The notes under the pieces were generated by a model. That model was not told the DNA's origin. It saw only the letters and a list, made by a program, of their open reading frames with translations, and ran no database searches. Positions 33,778-44,199 of a stretch of 64,000 nucleotides of DNA are shown piece after piece. A program made the position numbers and the translations under genes. This stretch comes from Megamerina dolium (taxonomy: Eukaryota > Arthropoda > Insecta > Diptera > Megamerinidae), in NCBI GenBank assembly GCA_963854835.1, contig OY978530.1:21894937-21958936 (forward strand). Direction: 5' to 3'. Positions within the stretch are counted from its first letter, which is position 1, and every line of letters starts with the position of its first letter.

Positions 33778-34128
33778 TGGGCAAGTTTTTTTTTATGTGG
33801 CGGGTCCCAAAACCAACGCACAACCTCTAACCGAGGAGATTTTAGCCACTCACTTCAGCCGACTCCCAGCGGGTGCCAGGAATACGTTACCCGGTGGTCG
33901 CCACATGGAGGGCCCCCATTAATAATAATGAAGACGCCATCACATAGTAAGCAGAGCAAGCTACATGACTACCCCTCATTAACAAATAACGGTATCATCA
34001 CATAGCGCTCAGATCAAACTACATGACAACCAGTGAGTTGACTTGCGATGAGTTCAACACGGATTGCGCTAGCCCCACCCGGTTGAGGCGGTTAGACACG
34101 TTACCTTGTGAAAACATCACCAGACCAC
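33778..34128 (-). other. RTE-B 5' untranslated region
   Basis: About 350 bp between the first coding block and the upstream target duplication. No gene. Two similar short blocks (CATCACATAG...CTACATGAC) suggest internal repeats at 33950-34030. Confidence 0.6.
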
Positions 34129-34141
34129 CAATCTGAACATA

Positions 34142-34646
34142 TTATTACGTTTATATTATGTGAACGTCTAATTCTACTCGAATCAACCCTGTTCGATCAT
34201 TGGATACTGTCAATAATAATTGCAACAGTGGGTTCAAATAGTTGATATTTGGCGAATTGTTCAGAATGAAAGCAACTATATCGTCCACGGTGCTAGTATG
34301 ACGACATTATGAGTGCCTCACCTGTATGTATTCCAAACTCCATGTACAGCTCGGTCACATCGATGAAAATCTGTGGTATTGTACTACAAAAAATAAAGAT
34401 ATTAAAGCATTTTCTTCACACTTATGTATATATTTGTATTTTGTATAGAAACACAAAAGACTCACTGCACATCAATCATTGTGTATCTAGTCTAGTCACA
34501 TCCCGGAAATTGTACCATTGTAAATCGCATTAATTACATAAATAATCTTGAAAATCTGTAATATAAATATATTTATACAGTTTTTGTTGTTTAATAAATA
34601 AATATGCATACTTACAGAAATCCAAATAAACAAATAATCATTTGAA
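34142..34646. other. Old DNA flanking RTE-B, with a gypsy LTR fragment
   Basis: 34143-34228 matches the outer half of the gypsy LTR at 37886-37971 (TGAACGT(C/T)TAATTCTA, CGATCA(T/C)TGGAT), so it is a decayed LTR piece of that family. The rest (34230-34646) has no recognised content. Confidence 0.6.
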
Positions 34647-34653
34647 TGAAATG

Positions 34654-34819
34654 TCATATATGACGACCACAGAACAAAAACGCCGAATAAAATCCTACAG
34701 AGCAAAAACGACGCAAAAAATTTAACAGAGCAAAAATGCAGCAGAGAAGCGTACATGTGACACTCAAACATGTTTACATGCATGCTCTCTTGTAGATTTC
34801 AAGAGAATTGCCAATCGCG
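34654..34819 (+). repeat. Left terminal inverted repeat (166 bp)
   Basis: Starts TCATATATGACGACCACAG. ACAGAACAAAAAC, ACAGAGCAAAAAC and ACAGAGCAAAAATG recur at increasing distance from the end, as expected of transposase-binding repeats. Carries an 11-bp extra segment absent from the right TIR. Confidence 0.92.
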
Positions 34820-35569
34820 GGTGGTTGACTCTCGTTTTTCTTTTTTTTGGTTTTAGTTGTCCAGCAAGTCGAAGTGAAAGAAATAATAGAATGGTTTATT
34901 TTGCAAAACAAACAGTAAGTACTTATTAACGCACAACCAACACTAATTATGAAGTCTTTTTTATTAGATCAAAAATATAATATATGAATATACAGGTTTA
35001 ATATTACTTTGTATTTGTTTCTAAAAAACATAAATATTTGGTAATTTTTGTTTATAATAAATAAAAATGATGTAAACTTCAAGTCACATAAGTTTTTGGA
35101 TGTATAAAAAGTATTACATACTTTAAAGTAAAAAATAATTAGCCTTAATCCAATAAAAATTACGGATAATAAAGCTTTTATAAAGCATTGTCTTATCAAA
35201 TCATTGGCCCTTTTCTCCATTTAGGGCGTTTGGACTTATTAAAAAAAAACATTACTATATGTGAGTAAAACAAAGTAAGGTAAAAACAAAAAATTCAAAA
35301 TTCCTTCAAATATATCATATTTTTTCTTATAATATATAGAAATAATGCAAATTTCAAGGCTCATACGTTTTTGGTATTACAAGTACAAGTAGAAAATATT
35401 AGCTTTAATGTAAAACTTAAATACTGGTGATATAAAGCTTTTATAAAGCATTGTTTTGTACTAAATTCATTAATCCATTTAGGGCGTTTCTTATTTAAAT
35501 AAAAAAAATTATAATAATAAATATGGGAAAAACAAAAGTTGCAGCTTCGCTTATTATTAATTTTCGCGG

Positions 35570-37421
35570 TTAGGCGGTTTCGGTATCACACCCATCACAA
35601 ACAAAACCATAATCAATGTCTTCTTTGTTTTCATAATTTAGGTTTTCAAAAAATGTTCTGCATTCTAGAGGGATGAAGCACATAAGCTGTTGGAGATCTA
35701 AATATTTACTTTTTGTTATAGCTTTTCCCTCTGGATACAGACAAGCCAACTCCAACATTTCAAAATCTTCTTCACGTACACCTCTTTTTACCAAACTCAC
35801 TACCTGCGTTACATTGCCATCAAACAAAGTTAATTGGAATGCATTACTCTTTTCCTGAATAATTCTTCGTACAGTGTACCAATTTATTTTTTGTCCGTTA
35901 ATATCTATTTTTCGATTCACAACTAGCCTTTCCAGCTCTTTAGAAGTAATAAAATCTGGAGTGTTCATTTCTTTAACTATAAACTTCGGATCTGACTTTT
36001 TGGCTTCCTTTATGATATTAATCCAATCATTCGGAGTCGCTACAATCTCAATTTTTTTTTATATTTTTCTATTAAACTAAAGCATCTATCGCAACTGTTA
36101 TAACTATGGCCCGAAATAAAATACTTTTGAGTTATACTTTTTAAATGAGATGATGCTAAAAAATGTTTTAATATAAGAGCTAGTTTAATATTTCGATTTT
36201 GACCTCCACAAGAGTCGGAGTACAGAATAACATTATCCGCTAAAGATGGTACGTAGTTTTTAAGATGATTAATTAAACAAGAACCGATTTCTTGCCCTCC
36301 TCTTGATGCAATGCTCTCGTTCCACACATACATGTACCCTAGAAAAACAAAATACAAGTCAGCAAACAATCCTTATTATAATGATAAATTAAATTAGAAA
36401 ACAGAAAATTGATTTTCCTGTGGTAACTTCTTTTACAATAGCGAACATCGATATATTTTTTTAGACATCGTTAATTCATTTTCAATTTCGAGACAAAAGC
36501 TTTTTTTAAAATGTTGTGTGAAAATCAAAAATATTTCAGTATTAAATTCAACTATTTAGTGGGTGAGCTAAAAATAAAGATCTAGTACTTACCTTTCTTG
36601 TTAATCTCATCGTAGACACACAAATTGTACGTCCACAGTTGTCTCTTATAATAAGCAACGGATGTTGTCAAAGCAGGTGTCTCCAATGTTTTTTGTAGGT
36701 CAAATGTTAAAACTATTGAGGTTCCATTGCGTTCAGCATTATTCACATCTTGTTTGAACTCGTTGTGTACATATTCAACTGATTCCATATGTTTCAATTG
36801 TTTTCTTTTAATTTCAGCAATTTCTTCTTCCACCCCACTTGCTTTTAAAGAACACTGCAAGTTATCGCAGGTTTTGCATGTATCTGTATGACATCTCTTG
36901 AAGCCCAAATTGAAATTATTGTTGAAAATTTCACTGAAAATATACAGTGAAACGGGATTCTCCTTTTTAAACTCACAGGAATTTTTATATTCACCGTACA
37001 ATTTATTTAAATTTAAATTTGGATGTAAGAATTTTTTTGAAGATTTCTTACGACTGTAATGCGATTCGTATTTTGGGAAGAGATTTATAAAGTTAATGAC
37101 TTTGCTACGGTCTTGTTCCGAAGTTTTATTTGCCGGAGGTCCTTGCCCGCGAGTCTCAGCGGCACTTGGATTTTTAATCAAACTTTTCAATGCTCTTTCT
37201 ATTCGTGATGGGGTTAAATTCAAACATTTGATATAGAAATCCCGGCAAACTTTGCAAGAAACACCATCAGCTTGCGGTTTTCCAATTTCTTTTGTCTTTT
37301 TCGTGGATGAAGCATAACTAACAGTTAAAGAGAAGAAATTTTGTAGCAAGGATATTTAGATATTAAAATAATAACTAATATTTTTAATTAAATACTACTT
37401 ACCATGATTTTCATCTTCCAT
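35570..37421 (-). pseudogene. Transposase-like protein, three exons, one frameshift
   Basis: Likely the transposase of the surrounding element. Exon 1 is a short start (MEDENH, 37421-37403) with donor CATG|GTAAGT. Exon 2 (about 37317-36593) has VSCKVCRDFYIKCLNL, FINLFPKYESHYSRKK, a Cys cluster (CHTDTCKTCDNLQC) and TFDLQKTLETP. A GT-AG intron (36592-36339) joins in frame to exon 3 with YMYVWNESIASRGGQEIG, ILYSDSCGGQNRN and YFISGHSYNSCDRCFSLIEK. The Asp of FDLQ, of YSDS and of SCDR are candidates for a DDD/E triad. An A-run at 36052-36060 is one A short of keeping frame; the C-terminal part (to 35570) lies in the next frame and ends CDGCDTETA. Exon 1 and exon 2 as drawn do not match in phase. 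Resembles insect proteins annotated DUF7869, from memory. Confidence 0.75.
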
Positions 37422-37538
37422 TTTTGCAGCCGAAAATAATTCGTGAAAATAAATTTTTCTTTGCTTTTACTTTAACTTGACGGACAACGAAAAACAATTA
37501 AAAAAAAAAAAACATAAACAGAGCCGACGATCACGAGT

Positions 37539-37693
37539 CGCGATTGGCAATTCTCTTGAAATCTACAAGAGAGCATGCATGTAAACATGTTTGAGTGTCA
37601 CATGTACGCTTCTCTGCTGCATTTTTGCTCTGTTAAATTTTTTGCTCTGTAGGATTTTATTCGGCGTTTTTGTTCTGTGGTCGTCATATATGG
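37539..37693 (-). repeat. Right terminal inverted repeat (155 bp)
   Basis: Reverse complement of the left TIR apart from the first base and the 11-bp indel, down to CCAATCGCG at the inner edge. Confidence 0.92.
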
Positions 37694-37700
37694 TGAAATG

Positions 37701-37885
37701 AATTTAATGATGCACACGGTTGTATTTATAACTGTAAAATGTTAATATTTAATACATTAATATTTTACACATACCAACTATTTACAAGTTATATGAGTAA
37801 ATGTTGTATAAAATACGCAAAATTTGCAAAAATTTTAATAGATTTATAAACATATGGAAAAATTTTAATATAAGTGCAACAATGC
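37701..37885. other. AT-rich DNA, no gene seen
   Basis: Continuation of the sequence at 34142-34646 across the transposon. No recognised feature. Confidence 0.5.
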
Positions 37886-38046
37886 TGTTACGTATCTATT
37901 TTATGAACGTTTAATTCTATTTGAATCAACCTTGTTCGATCACTGGATTCTGTTAATAATAACTGCAACATTTATTTTATACAACTATGTACAGCAACAA
38001 TTTTATTTATTTTTTTATTTACAATAACACTTTAATGTACTTCACA
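37886..38046 (-). repeat. Gypsy 3' LTR (about 161 bp)
   Basis: Element sense TGTGAAGTAC ... ACGTAACA, preceded by the purine-rich AGAGGCAAAAG. It includes AATAAA motifs. Partial copies: 34143-34228 and 51403-51437. The 5' edge is inferred from the TG and purine run. Confidence 0.5.
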
Positions 38047-38104
38047 CTTTTGCCTCTGATACTGTATTAATGTTTGCGCGACCACTATCGGGATTTTATA
38101 GCTT

Positions 38105-39560
38105 TCATGTGTCAACACTGGCTCTATTTATACTCTGAGTCTGTAGTTTAGGGGACAGTCCTTTCTTTCGTTGTGGATTATGAAGCATTACAAGCTCTCC
38201 TTCATAGAACCCTTTTGAATTTGCTTTCAAGTCATACTTGGCATTCATCTTATCGCTTATCATCTGCGGCCGCTCTCTGATATACTGATGTACTTCATCC
38301 AACTGTTCCCGCTTTTCGCTATTGTAGTTACCTTCGGTTGATCTCGTTGGTATCGCGTCTCCAAATTATAAATCAGCTGGCAGTCTTAACTCGTTTTAAA
38401 AATCGGCAGTGCCGGTGTAGTAGCCGTCGTATCATATTGTGCGTATCGATATGCCATGAGGAACATTGGTATATGTACATCCCAGTCTCTTTGGTATTTA
38501 TCTACAACTTTTCTCAAATATTCCTACAATGTACGGTTAAACCGTTCTACCATGCCATGAGATTGTGGATGCAAAGGTGTTGTACGAGTTTTGTATATAT
38601 TTAACATACGGCACATCTCTTGGAATACAACTGATTCAAAATTTCGACCTTGGTCTGAGTGCAACCCCATCAGTACACCAAAACGAGTAATTCATTGGTT
38701 GACGAATGCATCCGCAACTGTACTAGCTTCTTGATTTGGAATGGGCTATACTTCAGGCTATTTACTGAAGTAATCTATAACCATCAGAACATACTTGTTT
38801 CCTGCGTTGCTTATTGGAAATGGTCCAGCTATGTCCATAGCAATTCGCTCGAATGGAGCACCCACGGTGTATTGGTGCATCTTACCTCGACTTTTCTTAG
38901 TGGGACCTTTGGCCATTGCACATTGCTTACACTTCTGAATATGATCAGCGACATGGTCATGACATGCAACACAATAAAATCGTTTCTATATTTTCTCGAC
39001 GTGGGTGCCGTAGCTCAGTGGTTAGTGTGCTCGCCTTCAGATCTGTAGGTCGTGGTTCAATCCCACCTGTGTACCCACCTGTCGGCAAGCAATTGGAAAT
39101 TCTTCCGACAGTAATAACTTGCCATGAAAAAAGCTTCTTAAAGAACTCTGTGACAAAGCTCAGAAAAAGTGATGTCACAAGCGTTCTGCCGTTCGGAACC
39201 GGCTAAAATAAGTAGGTCCCTTTTAATATTGTCCAAAATTTAAGACGCACAACAGTAATGGAAGAGAGCCCTTTGAGGCTTTATGTGCCACGTATTTATA
39301 TATTTTTGCTATATTTTCTTGACGGTTTTGGTGATTCCCAAATGCCCTTCAATGCAGGCATTGTGATACTCAGCTATCACTTCATTTATTCTTGCCTTGG
39401 ATACCACTAGAAGACCGTTAGTGATTTTGTCATCTTCACCTTACCATGTTCAGAATAAACATCCTTCTCGTAAGTACAGGCTTTGCTACTGCGCCCAGTA
39501 TGCCTTTGCTATTGGACTCTTATTAGCCATTTCTTGCCAATCAGGATGTACGGCCTACTC
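38105..39560 (-). pseudogene. Gypsy integrase, split by SINE 4
   Basis: Finger remnant with HVADHIQKCKQCAMAKG (about 38960-38905), then MDIAGPFPISNAGNKYVLMV with the first catalytic Asp (about 38850-38790), LHSDQGRNFESVVFQEMC with the second Asp (about 38670-38610), QSHGMVERFNRT with the catalytic Glu (about 38570-38535) and a C-terminal DEVHQYIRERPQMISDKM ... YEGELVMLHNPQRKKGLSP (38302-38105). A SINE at 39001-39308 interrupts the finger. Further frameshifts are present. Confidence 0.8.
39001..39308 (+). mobile_element. SINE copy 4, with 15-bp target duplication
   Basis: The best-delimited copy. CTATATTTTCTCGAC (38986-39000) is repeated after the 3' end as CTATATTTTCTTGAC (39309-39323, one mismatch). 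It starts GTGGGTGCCGTAGCTCAGTGG; B-box region GTGGTTCAATCCC; body; end TGTGCCACGTATTTATATATT. It lacks about 45 bp between B box and GTCGGCAAGC that other copies carry. It interrupts gypsy integrase. Confidence 0.92.
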
Positions 39561-40440
39561 TTTGTATTCCATAATCTTTACGAGATCTGGGTAATTTCGC
39601 TGATATTCTTCCACTCGCCCGGTAGTCCATGACTCCTCCGGCAATATATTCGTAAGTCGTATGTCGGCAATGTGCTCCTTGCTCTCCACTCGAGAACAAT
39701 GTTTACATTCCATTTTGCAAGGACGACGAGATAGAGCATCCGCGTTGCCGTGATGTCCTCCTTTACGATGTTCGATGGTAAAATCATAACTCTGCAGCCT
39801 TTCAATCCAGCGCGCCAATTGTCCTTCTGGGTTTTTAAATTGTAATAACCACCTTAGCGCTTAGTGGTCAGTTCATAGATGAAATGACTGACCGTACAAG
39901 TATTTATGGAAATACTTTACACATTCCAGTATTCCGTGCAACTCTCTTCGAGTGACACAGTAGTTTCTTTCTGGCTTCGACAGGATTGTACTGCAGTATG
40001 CAGTATGCAGTATTACTTTTTCTTGCCCATCTATGATCTGAGAGAGCACACCACCAATTCCATATCCACTCGCATTTGTGTCCAACACAAACTTTTGACT
40101 AGGTACTGGATACGCTAGTAATGGTGCTGAACAGAGTCTTTCATTCAGCTGTTCTGTTGTTCCTCGCCCCATGCAAATCGTTTGTTCTTTCTTGTTAACT
40201 CATGCAGACTGCTGGCGATGTTTGCAAATCCGGGAACAAATCGTCTATAGTAGGTACATAAGTCTAGGAAGCTCCTTAACTCGTGAAGGTTCGACGGGAT
40301 ACCCATTCTTGTACTGCTGCTACTTTCTCCTCGTCGGTATGTACCCGTTCTGTTGTTACTTTATGACCAAGATATTTAACTTCTCGCCTGAAAAGCGAAC
40401 ACGTTTTCATATTCAGTATATGCAGCAAGAGAACCGTTAA
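39561..40440 (-). pseudogene. Gypsy RT end and RNase H
   Basis: RT thumb: CSLFRREVKYLGHKVTTE (about 40400-40345) preceded by decayed sequence. RNase H: PSQKFVLDTNASGYGIGGVL (canonical first block is TDAS; here DTNAS), RNYCVTRRELHGILECVKYF and, after a break, RWIERLQSYDFTIEHRKGG then HGNADALSRRPC. The last block leads into the CxxC spacer before integrase. Frames are broken at 39820-39870 and 40170. Confidence 0.85.
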
Positions 40441-40479
40441 CTCAGCTGACGAAGAAGCACTTCTCGGCTCCCCCAAAGC

Positions 40480-41200
40480 TTCAACCCCGCGTAACGAGTT
40501 CGAAACAGGCAGGAACGTCCGAGGAAGAGGCATTTCAGGGAGGGGCTGAAAGCGCTAACTCAATATAAAGCCGCTATCAGGATAAAGCTGCGTCTGGAAA
40601 ATCCGGGGCCAAACGTCGTCGCACGAGAAAGCCTGAAACCGAATCGACAGATGATGGCGGAGCAATGGTAGACGTCAAAATTTTGGATGCCATTGTTGCT
40701 CGAGTAATCAATGAGCCAGATAAACCTTCACCCTCATTTGAAAGAGCGGGGTGGTACATGGGAGTCAAGACACTTAAGTGCAACGATGAACTGACGCTGA
40801 TATGGATTACAGAGGTGGCTCCAACACTGGAAAAACTATGAGAGGGCGCAGAGCTGAGAGTTTTGGACAGGGACAACATTCCATGTATACCCTGTGTCAA
40901 GGCACGTGTGCCTAACACGGTCAAACCGAAAGTCACTCTGTTGCTACTGCAGCGGCTGAATCCCGGTGTTTCGACAGCGAACTGGAAGCTGCTTCACGTT
41001 GGTAAGACAGACGCAAAAGGTTTCCATGATCTGATCCTCTAAATTAATGAAGGGGCAGAAGATAAACTCTACGAGCGCTTCGGTAAGATGTTTTGGAAGA
41101 CGGGTAATGTTTATCTGCGCCTCAAAAAACGTCATCCGAAGGAAAGAAACGAGAACGCGAGTAATGGCCAGGACAAACCGCTATTCCCCTACTATTCTTT
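40480..41200 (+). pseudogene. LOA-C ORF1 (DUF4780-type)
   Basis: A basic N-terminal part (GAKRRRTRKPETESTDDGG), then AIVARVINEPDKPSPSFERA, GWYMGVKTLKCNDELTL, LRVLDRDNIPCIPCVKARVP, LLLQRLNPGVSTANWKLLHV. The order (nucleic-acid-binding DUF4780 domain, then 'LLxxxNPxxxTxxWKxL') is that of LOA/jockey ORF1. Stops at three points. Confidence 0.7.
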
Positions 41201-41214
41201 TATTTTACATTCCA

Positions 41215-41690
41215 CCTAGCATTTTTGCCATTTAAACTGTGGAATCTGTTTCATGAAAACCTTGAAATAGTTTCCCACACTAAAATTAACGGAGTTGCAT
41301 ATCTCAATTCCTTTACATTGTATGTGTCATTTTGAGTTGTAGTATACTATTTCTTGAAATAGTTTCTTACACTAAATTTGCAGAATTGTATAGCATCAAT
41401 TTTGACTGTGGAATTTTTTCAAACGAAAACATTCAAAATGTTTTCTACATCAAAGTTGCTGAATTGCATTTTTGCAATCATATTCAGGCGAATAGATATT
41501 CTAACTGCATCTCTAGATGTTTATGCTATTTTTGTTATTCCTCTTTACGTTTGTTTTCTGTCCTTAAATTGGGGAACGATATAGATTAGGAACATTAGCA
41601 TAATTTAGTCTTAAGATTCGAAATGACTGCAACGGTCATAATAAAATTATATTGCTAAAATAAAATATTCAAATTTTTTATTTCCTTAGC
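41215..41690. other. AT-rich insert with degenerate ~85-bp tandem repeats
   Basis: Three related blocks: CTGTGGAATCTGTTTC...CTTGAAATAGTTTC at 41236-41300, CTTGAAATAGTTTCTTACAC at 41353, CTGTGGAATTTTTTC...ATTCAAAATGTTTTC at 41405. Not part of LOA ORF1. Origin unknown. Confidence 0.6.
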
Positions 41691-41699
41691 TTAAGTCCA

Positions 41700-42900
41700 A
41701 GTAAAGCCGTATGTCGCGCTGGAAGCAGGAGAGGTGGAGAAATATATCGGACTTGAAGCCGTAATCGACACTACACGCACCCTACAGCTGTGCGACGACG
41801 AAGCGCAGAAAATGCAGGTTGAAACATACGGAGAGTGCAGCGACACCTGCACCCAAGAGCACTGTAGCTGATGGGGGGAAGGTTCTGCAAATCAACCTGC
41901 AGCACAGTAAATTGGCCTCGGCCGAGCTACTACTCACACTGAAGAAGGGCAGCTATGACGTGGTCCTAATCCAGGTACCTTGGCTGGTAACAAGGTATCT
42001 GGACGGGGATCGAAAAATTATAAATTATATTACGCAAAAATGGTAAGGAAGACCAGATCTGTCATCCTTGTTACGAGAAATATTAATGCATACCTTCTGC
42101 CCAATTTAAGCTGGGATGACCTGACGGTAGGACGAAGGGAACGATGGGCCTGGACTTTTCGCCTCCTACCATATGGCGCATAACGCCGAGACACCTCTAT
42201 CGGAGGACGCCTGTCAACAAAAACGGAAGGTGGTAGGAGCGGAAGCGAATTCGCATCATCCCCAGTGTTCAAGTAAGGATACAAACGAATGTGGTGAGTG
42301 CCTTCTTAACTATATATTACAGTATATTATAAGTATAGCGAATAGAGGGAACATCCCGACATACAGGGGTCCAACGTCAGAAGACGTGTTGGATATCACT
42401 CTTTTTTATGGCGACGTGAGGGTCTCAGACTGGAGGTTGCTTACGTAATCCTCCTACTCGGTTCACAGTCACATAAGTTTTATAGTCTCTTTTAAATTTC
42501 CGCATACAGTTGAATTGTTTAGGAATCCTAGAACTACGAACTAGGATCTTTATGAAAACCGGTTGAAGGATTACTTAAGCACTGTTTCTCAAATCTCTTT
42601 CAGTGAGGATGTTGAGGCAGCTGCGGAACACCTATGGTCCAAAACAATACTGGCATATTACGGATCCTGCCAACCTACGAGGCTTAGACATAACTCTAAA
42701 CCACTATGGTGGAGCACGGAGCTGGGTAGGCAGAGGGGAGAACTTAGAGGGTTCTTCAAGCTGGCGGAGCTTTTTGACTGTAAAGTGTTGGAGAGAATAC
42801 AAACCGCTATTATCCCTATACAAAAGAGAAATAAGGAGGGCCAAAAATTTCCTGGCTGAATTTCTGTGGAAGCATAAGTAAGATTCCTGAAGCTTCCACA
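41700..42900 (+). pseudogene. LOA-C endonuclease
   Basis: KVLQINLQHSKLASAELLLT and YDVVLIQVPW (the catalytic Glu of QEPW is Val), then in the next frame RSVILVTRNINAYLLPNLSW. EEP middle: VVGAEANSHH, ANRGNIPTYRGPTSEDVLDI, VSDWRLL. The SDH block has decayed to 'SYSVHSHISF' near 42450. The linker LWWSTELGRQRGELRGFFKL (42705-42765) leads to RT. Confidence 0.7.
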
Positions 42901-43019
42901 GTTCGGAAATTACTTGCCAAATCTCCTACAATCCCTTCACTAATTTGTAAAGATACGCACGAATGGACCAAGGACGGAAGGAAAACGCTGGAAGCGCTCT
43001 GGAAGCTCACTTCCCTGGC

Positions 43020-44010
43020 TGTATTGAGGTCCCAAAAAAAAAACGCGCACAGTACATAATGATGCAGACAACGAAGTATGCGATGGCCTAATTACAACGC
43101 CCAGATTTTAATGGGCCCTTAAATCATTTGACCAATTCAAATCCCCGTTTCCGGATTGTATATAACCCGCTCTTCTGCAAAAAGATAGTGCTGTGCTGAT
43201 ACCGTGGCTTAAAACCATCTTCACGATCTGCCAGAGGGTCAATTTGTTTCGAAGAACTGAAATTCATCAAGGGTTGTATTCATACCGAAGGTAAGAAATT
43301 TTACCGACCAATAAGCCTCACCTCATTTATACTAAAAACATTCGAAAGATTACTTCACTCTTATATTAAGGAAAGGGCTTCACCGGACCTAATAGTTAAT
43401 AATCAACATGCCTATCTGAAAGGCAAGTCCACTGAGACAGCACTTAATAGGGTGGTAATGCAAGCAGAAAAGGCCATGCATTATGCGGAATACGCTATAG
43501 GTGTCTTCCTTGACATATCAGGAAGATCAACGTACATCCGTCTACTCAGCACTGGATTGGCAATCGCCTGAATTGCCGAACGGTGGTGGCTGAGTGGGAC
43601 ACGGTGACCATGGCAAGAAGGGCAAGTAGAGGCACACCGTAAAGAGGTGTGCTGTCCCAATTGCTGTGGACACTAGTAGTACCTAAATTAAATTCTACTC
43701 AAGATGAGAATCGGCGGCCCTAGATTGACTACATACGCAGATGATCTGGCAATAGTTATCTCGGTCGGGAAGGTGCCTTCACTCTATGATCCAAGTACTT
43801 GAGGGGGCGCTAAAAGAAATAAATAACTGGACGAAGGAAGTAGGACTGGAGGTGAATCCGGACAAGACGGTCTTCGTACTTTTTACAAGAAAATACAAGA
43901 TTCCGGACTGCCTTCCTCCCAAACTGGGAAACGTGGCACTTATTCTGAAAGCATCTACAAAATATCTAGGAGTAATATTCGACAGTAAATGTAAATTAAA
44001 TGTGTAAGAG
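43020..44010 (+). pseudogene. LOA-C reverse transcriptase
   Basis: RT blocks in shifting frames: FVPKV..KKFYRPISLTSF-like sequence at 43280-43330, YLKGKSTETALNRVV (43410-43460), LTTYADDLAIVIS (about 43727-43765, catalytic YADD intact) and VNPDKTVFVLFTRKYKIPDC with KASTKYLGVIFDSK (43786-44007). The thumb ends at a stop and the RNase H is missing. Confidence 0.75.
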
Positions 44011-44199
44011 AGGGTGAAGAAAGCTCACAATGCCTCATGCGCATGTAAGAAGATGCTCGGAAAGACAAGGGGCTTATCTTCCCGTCTAACACACTAGATT
44101 TACACAGCGATGGTTAGGCCAGTAAGGTTAGGTTTAGTTATGCGGCGCACTTAGGCCAAATAATTGGCCCATTGTGTCACCATGCATCATTGATGCTTA

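Larger units (their letters stand above)
31112..34128 (-). mobile_element. RTE-B: near full-length RTE LINE (3.0 kb)
   Basis: From the (TTAC)n tail (31112-31130, plus reading) through RT, endonuclease and a 5' untranslated part to 34128. A 13-bp target duplication CAATCTGAACATA lies at 23782-23794 (now beyond BEL-1) and 34129-34141. BEL-1 later inserted in the tail. Internal deletions in RT and in the EN-RT linker make it dead. Confidence 0.9.
34654..37693 (-). mobile_element. Complete-ended DNA transposon with DUF7869-like gene
   Basis: 3,040 bp bounded by long terminal inverted repeats (left 166 bp, right 155 bp; they differ mainly by one 11-bp indel) and flanked by TGAAATG on each side (34647-34653 and 37694-37700), a 7-bp target duplication. 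A single intron-bearing gene on the minus strand fills the inside. The TIRs each contain three copies of ACAGARCAAAAA. Length, near-identical TIRs and clean flanks indicate a fairly recent cut-and-paste insertion. The superfamily is not assigned. Confidence 0.88.
37886..40440 (-). mobile_element. Gypsy (Ty3) element, 3' half
   Basis: On the minus strand: end of RT (40440-40276), RNase H (40172-39555), integrase (39555-38105, cut by a SINE) and a short LTR. The 5' half (LTR end, gag, protease) of what appears to be the same family is on the same strand at 51.4-49.9 kb, with LOA fragments between. Probably one element torn apart, though about the first two thirds of RT are missing. Confidence 0.75.
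40441..44110 (+). mobile_element. LOA-C: LOA LINE on plus strand, truncated and decayed
   Basis: ORF1 (40480-41200), an unrelated AT-rich insert (41215-41690), the ORF1 end and endonuclease (41700-42900) and RT (43020-44010), ending near GTTAGGTTAGG at 44110-44130. It abuts LOA-D tail to tail. Less conserved than LOA-D and belongs to a different subfamily. Confidence 0.75.
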
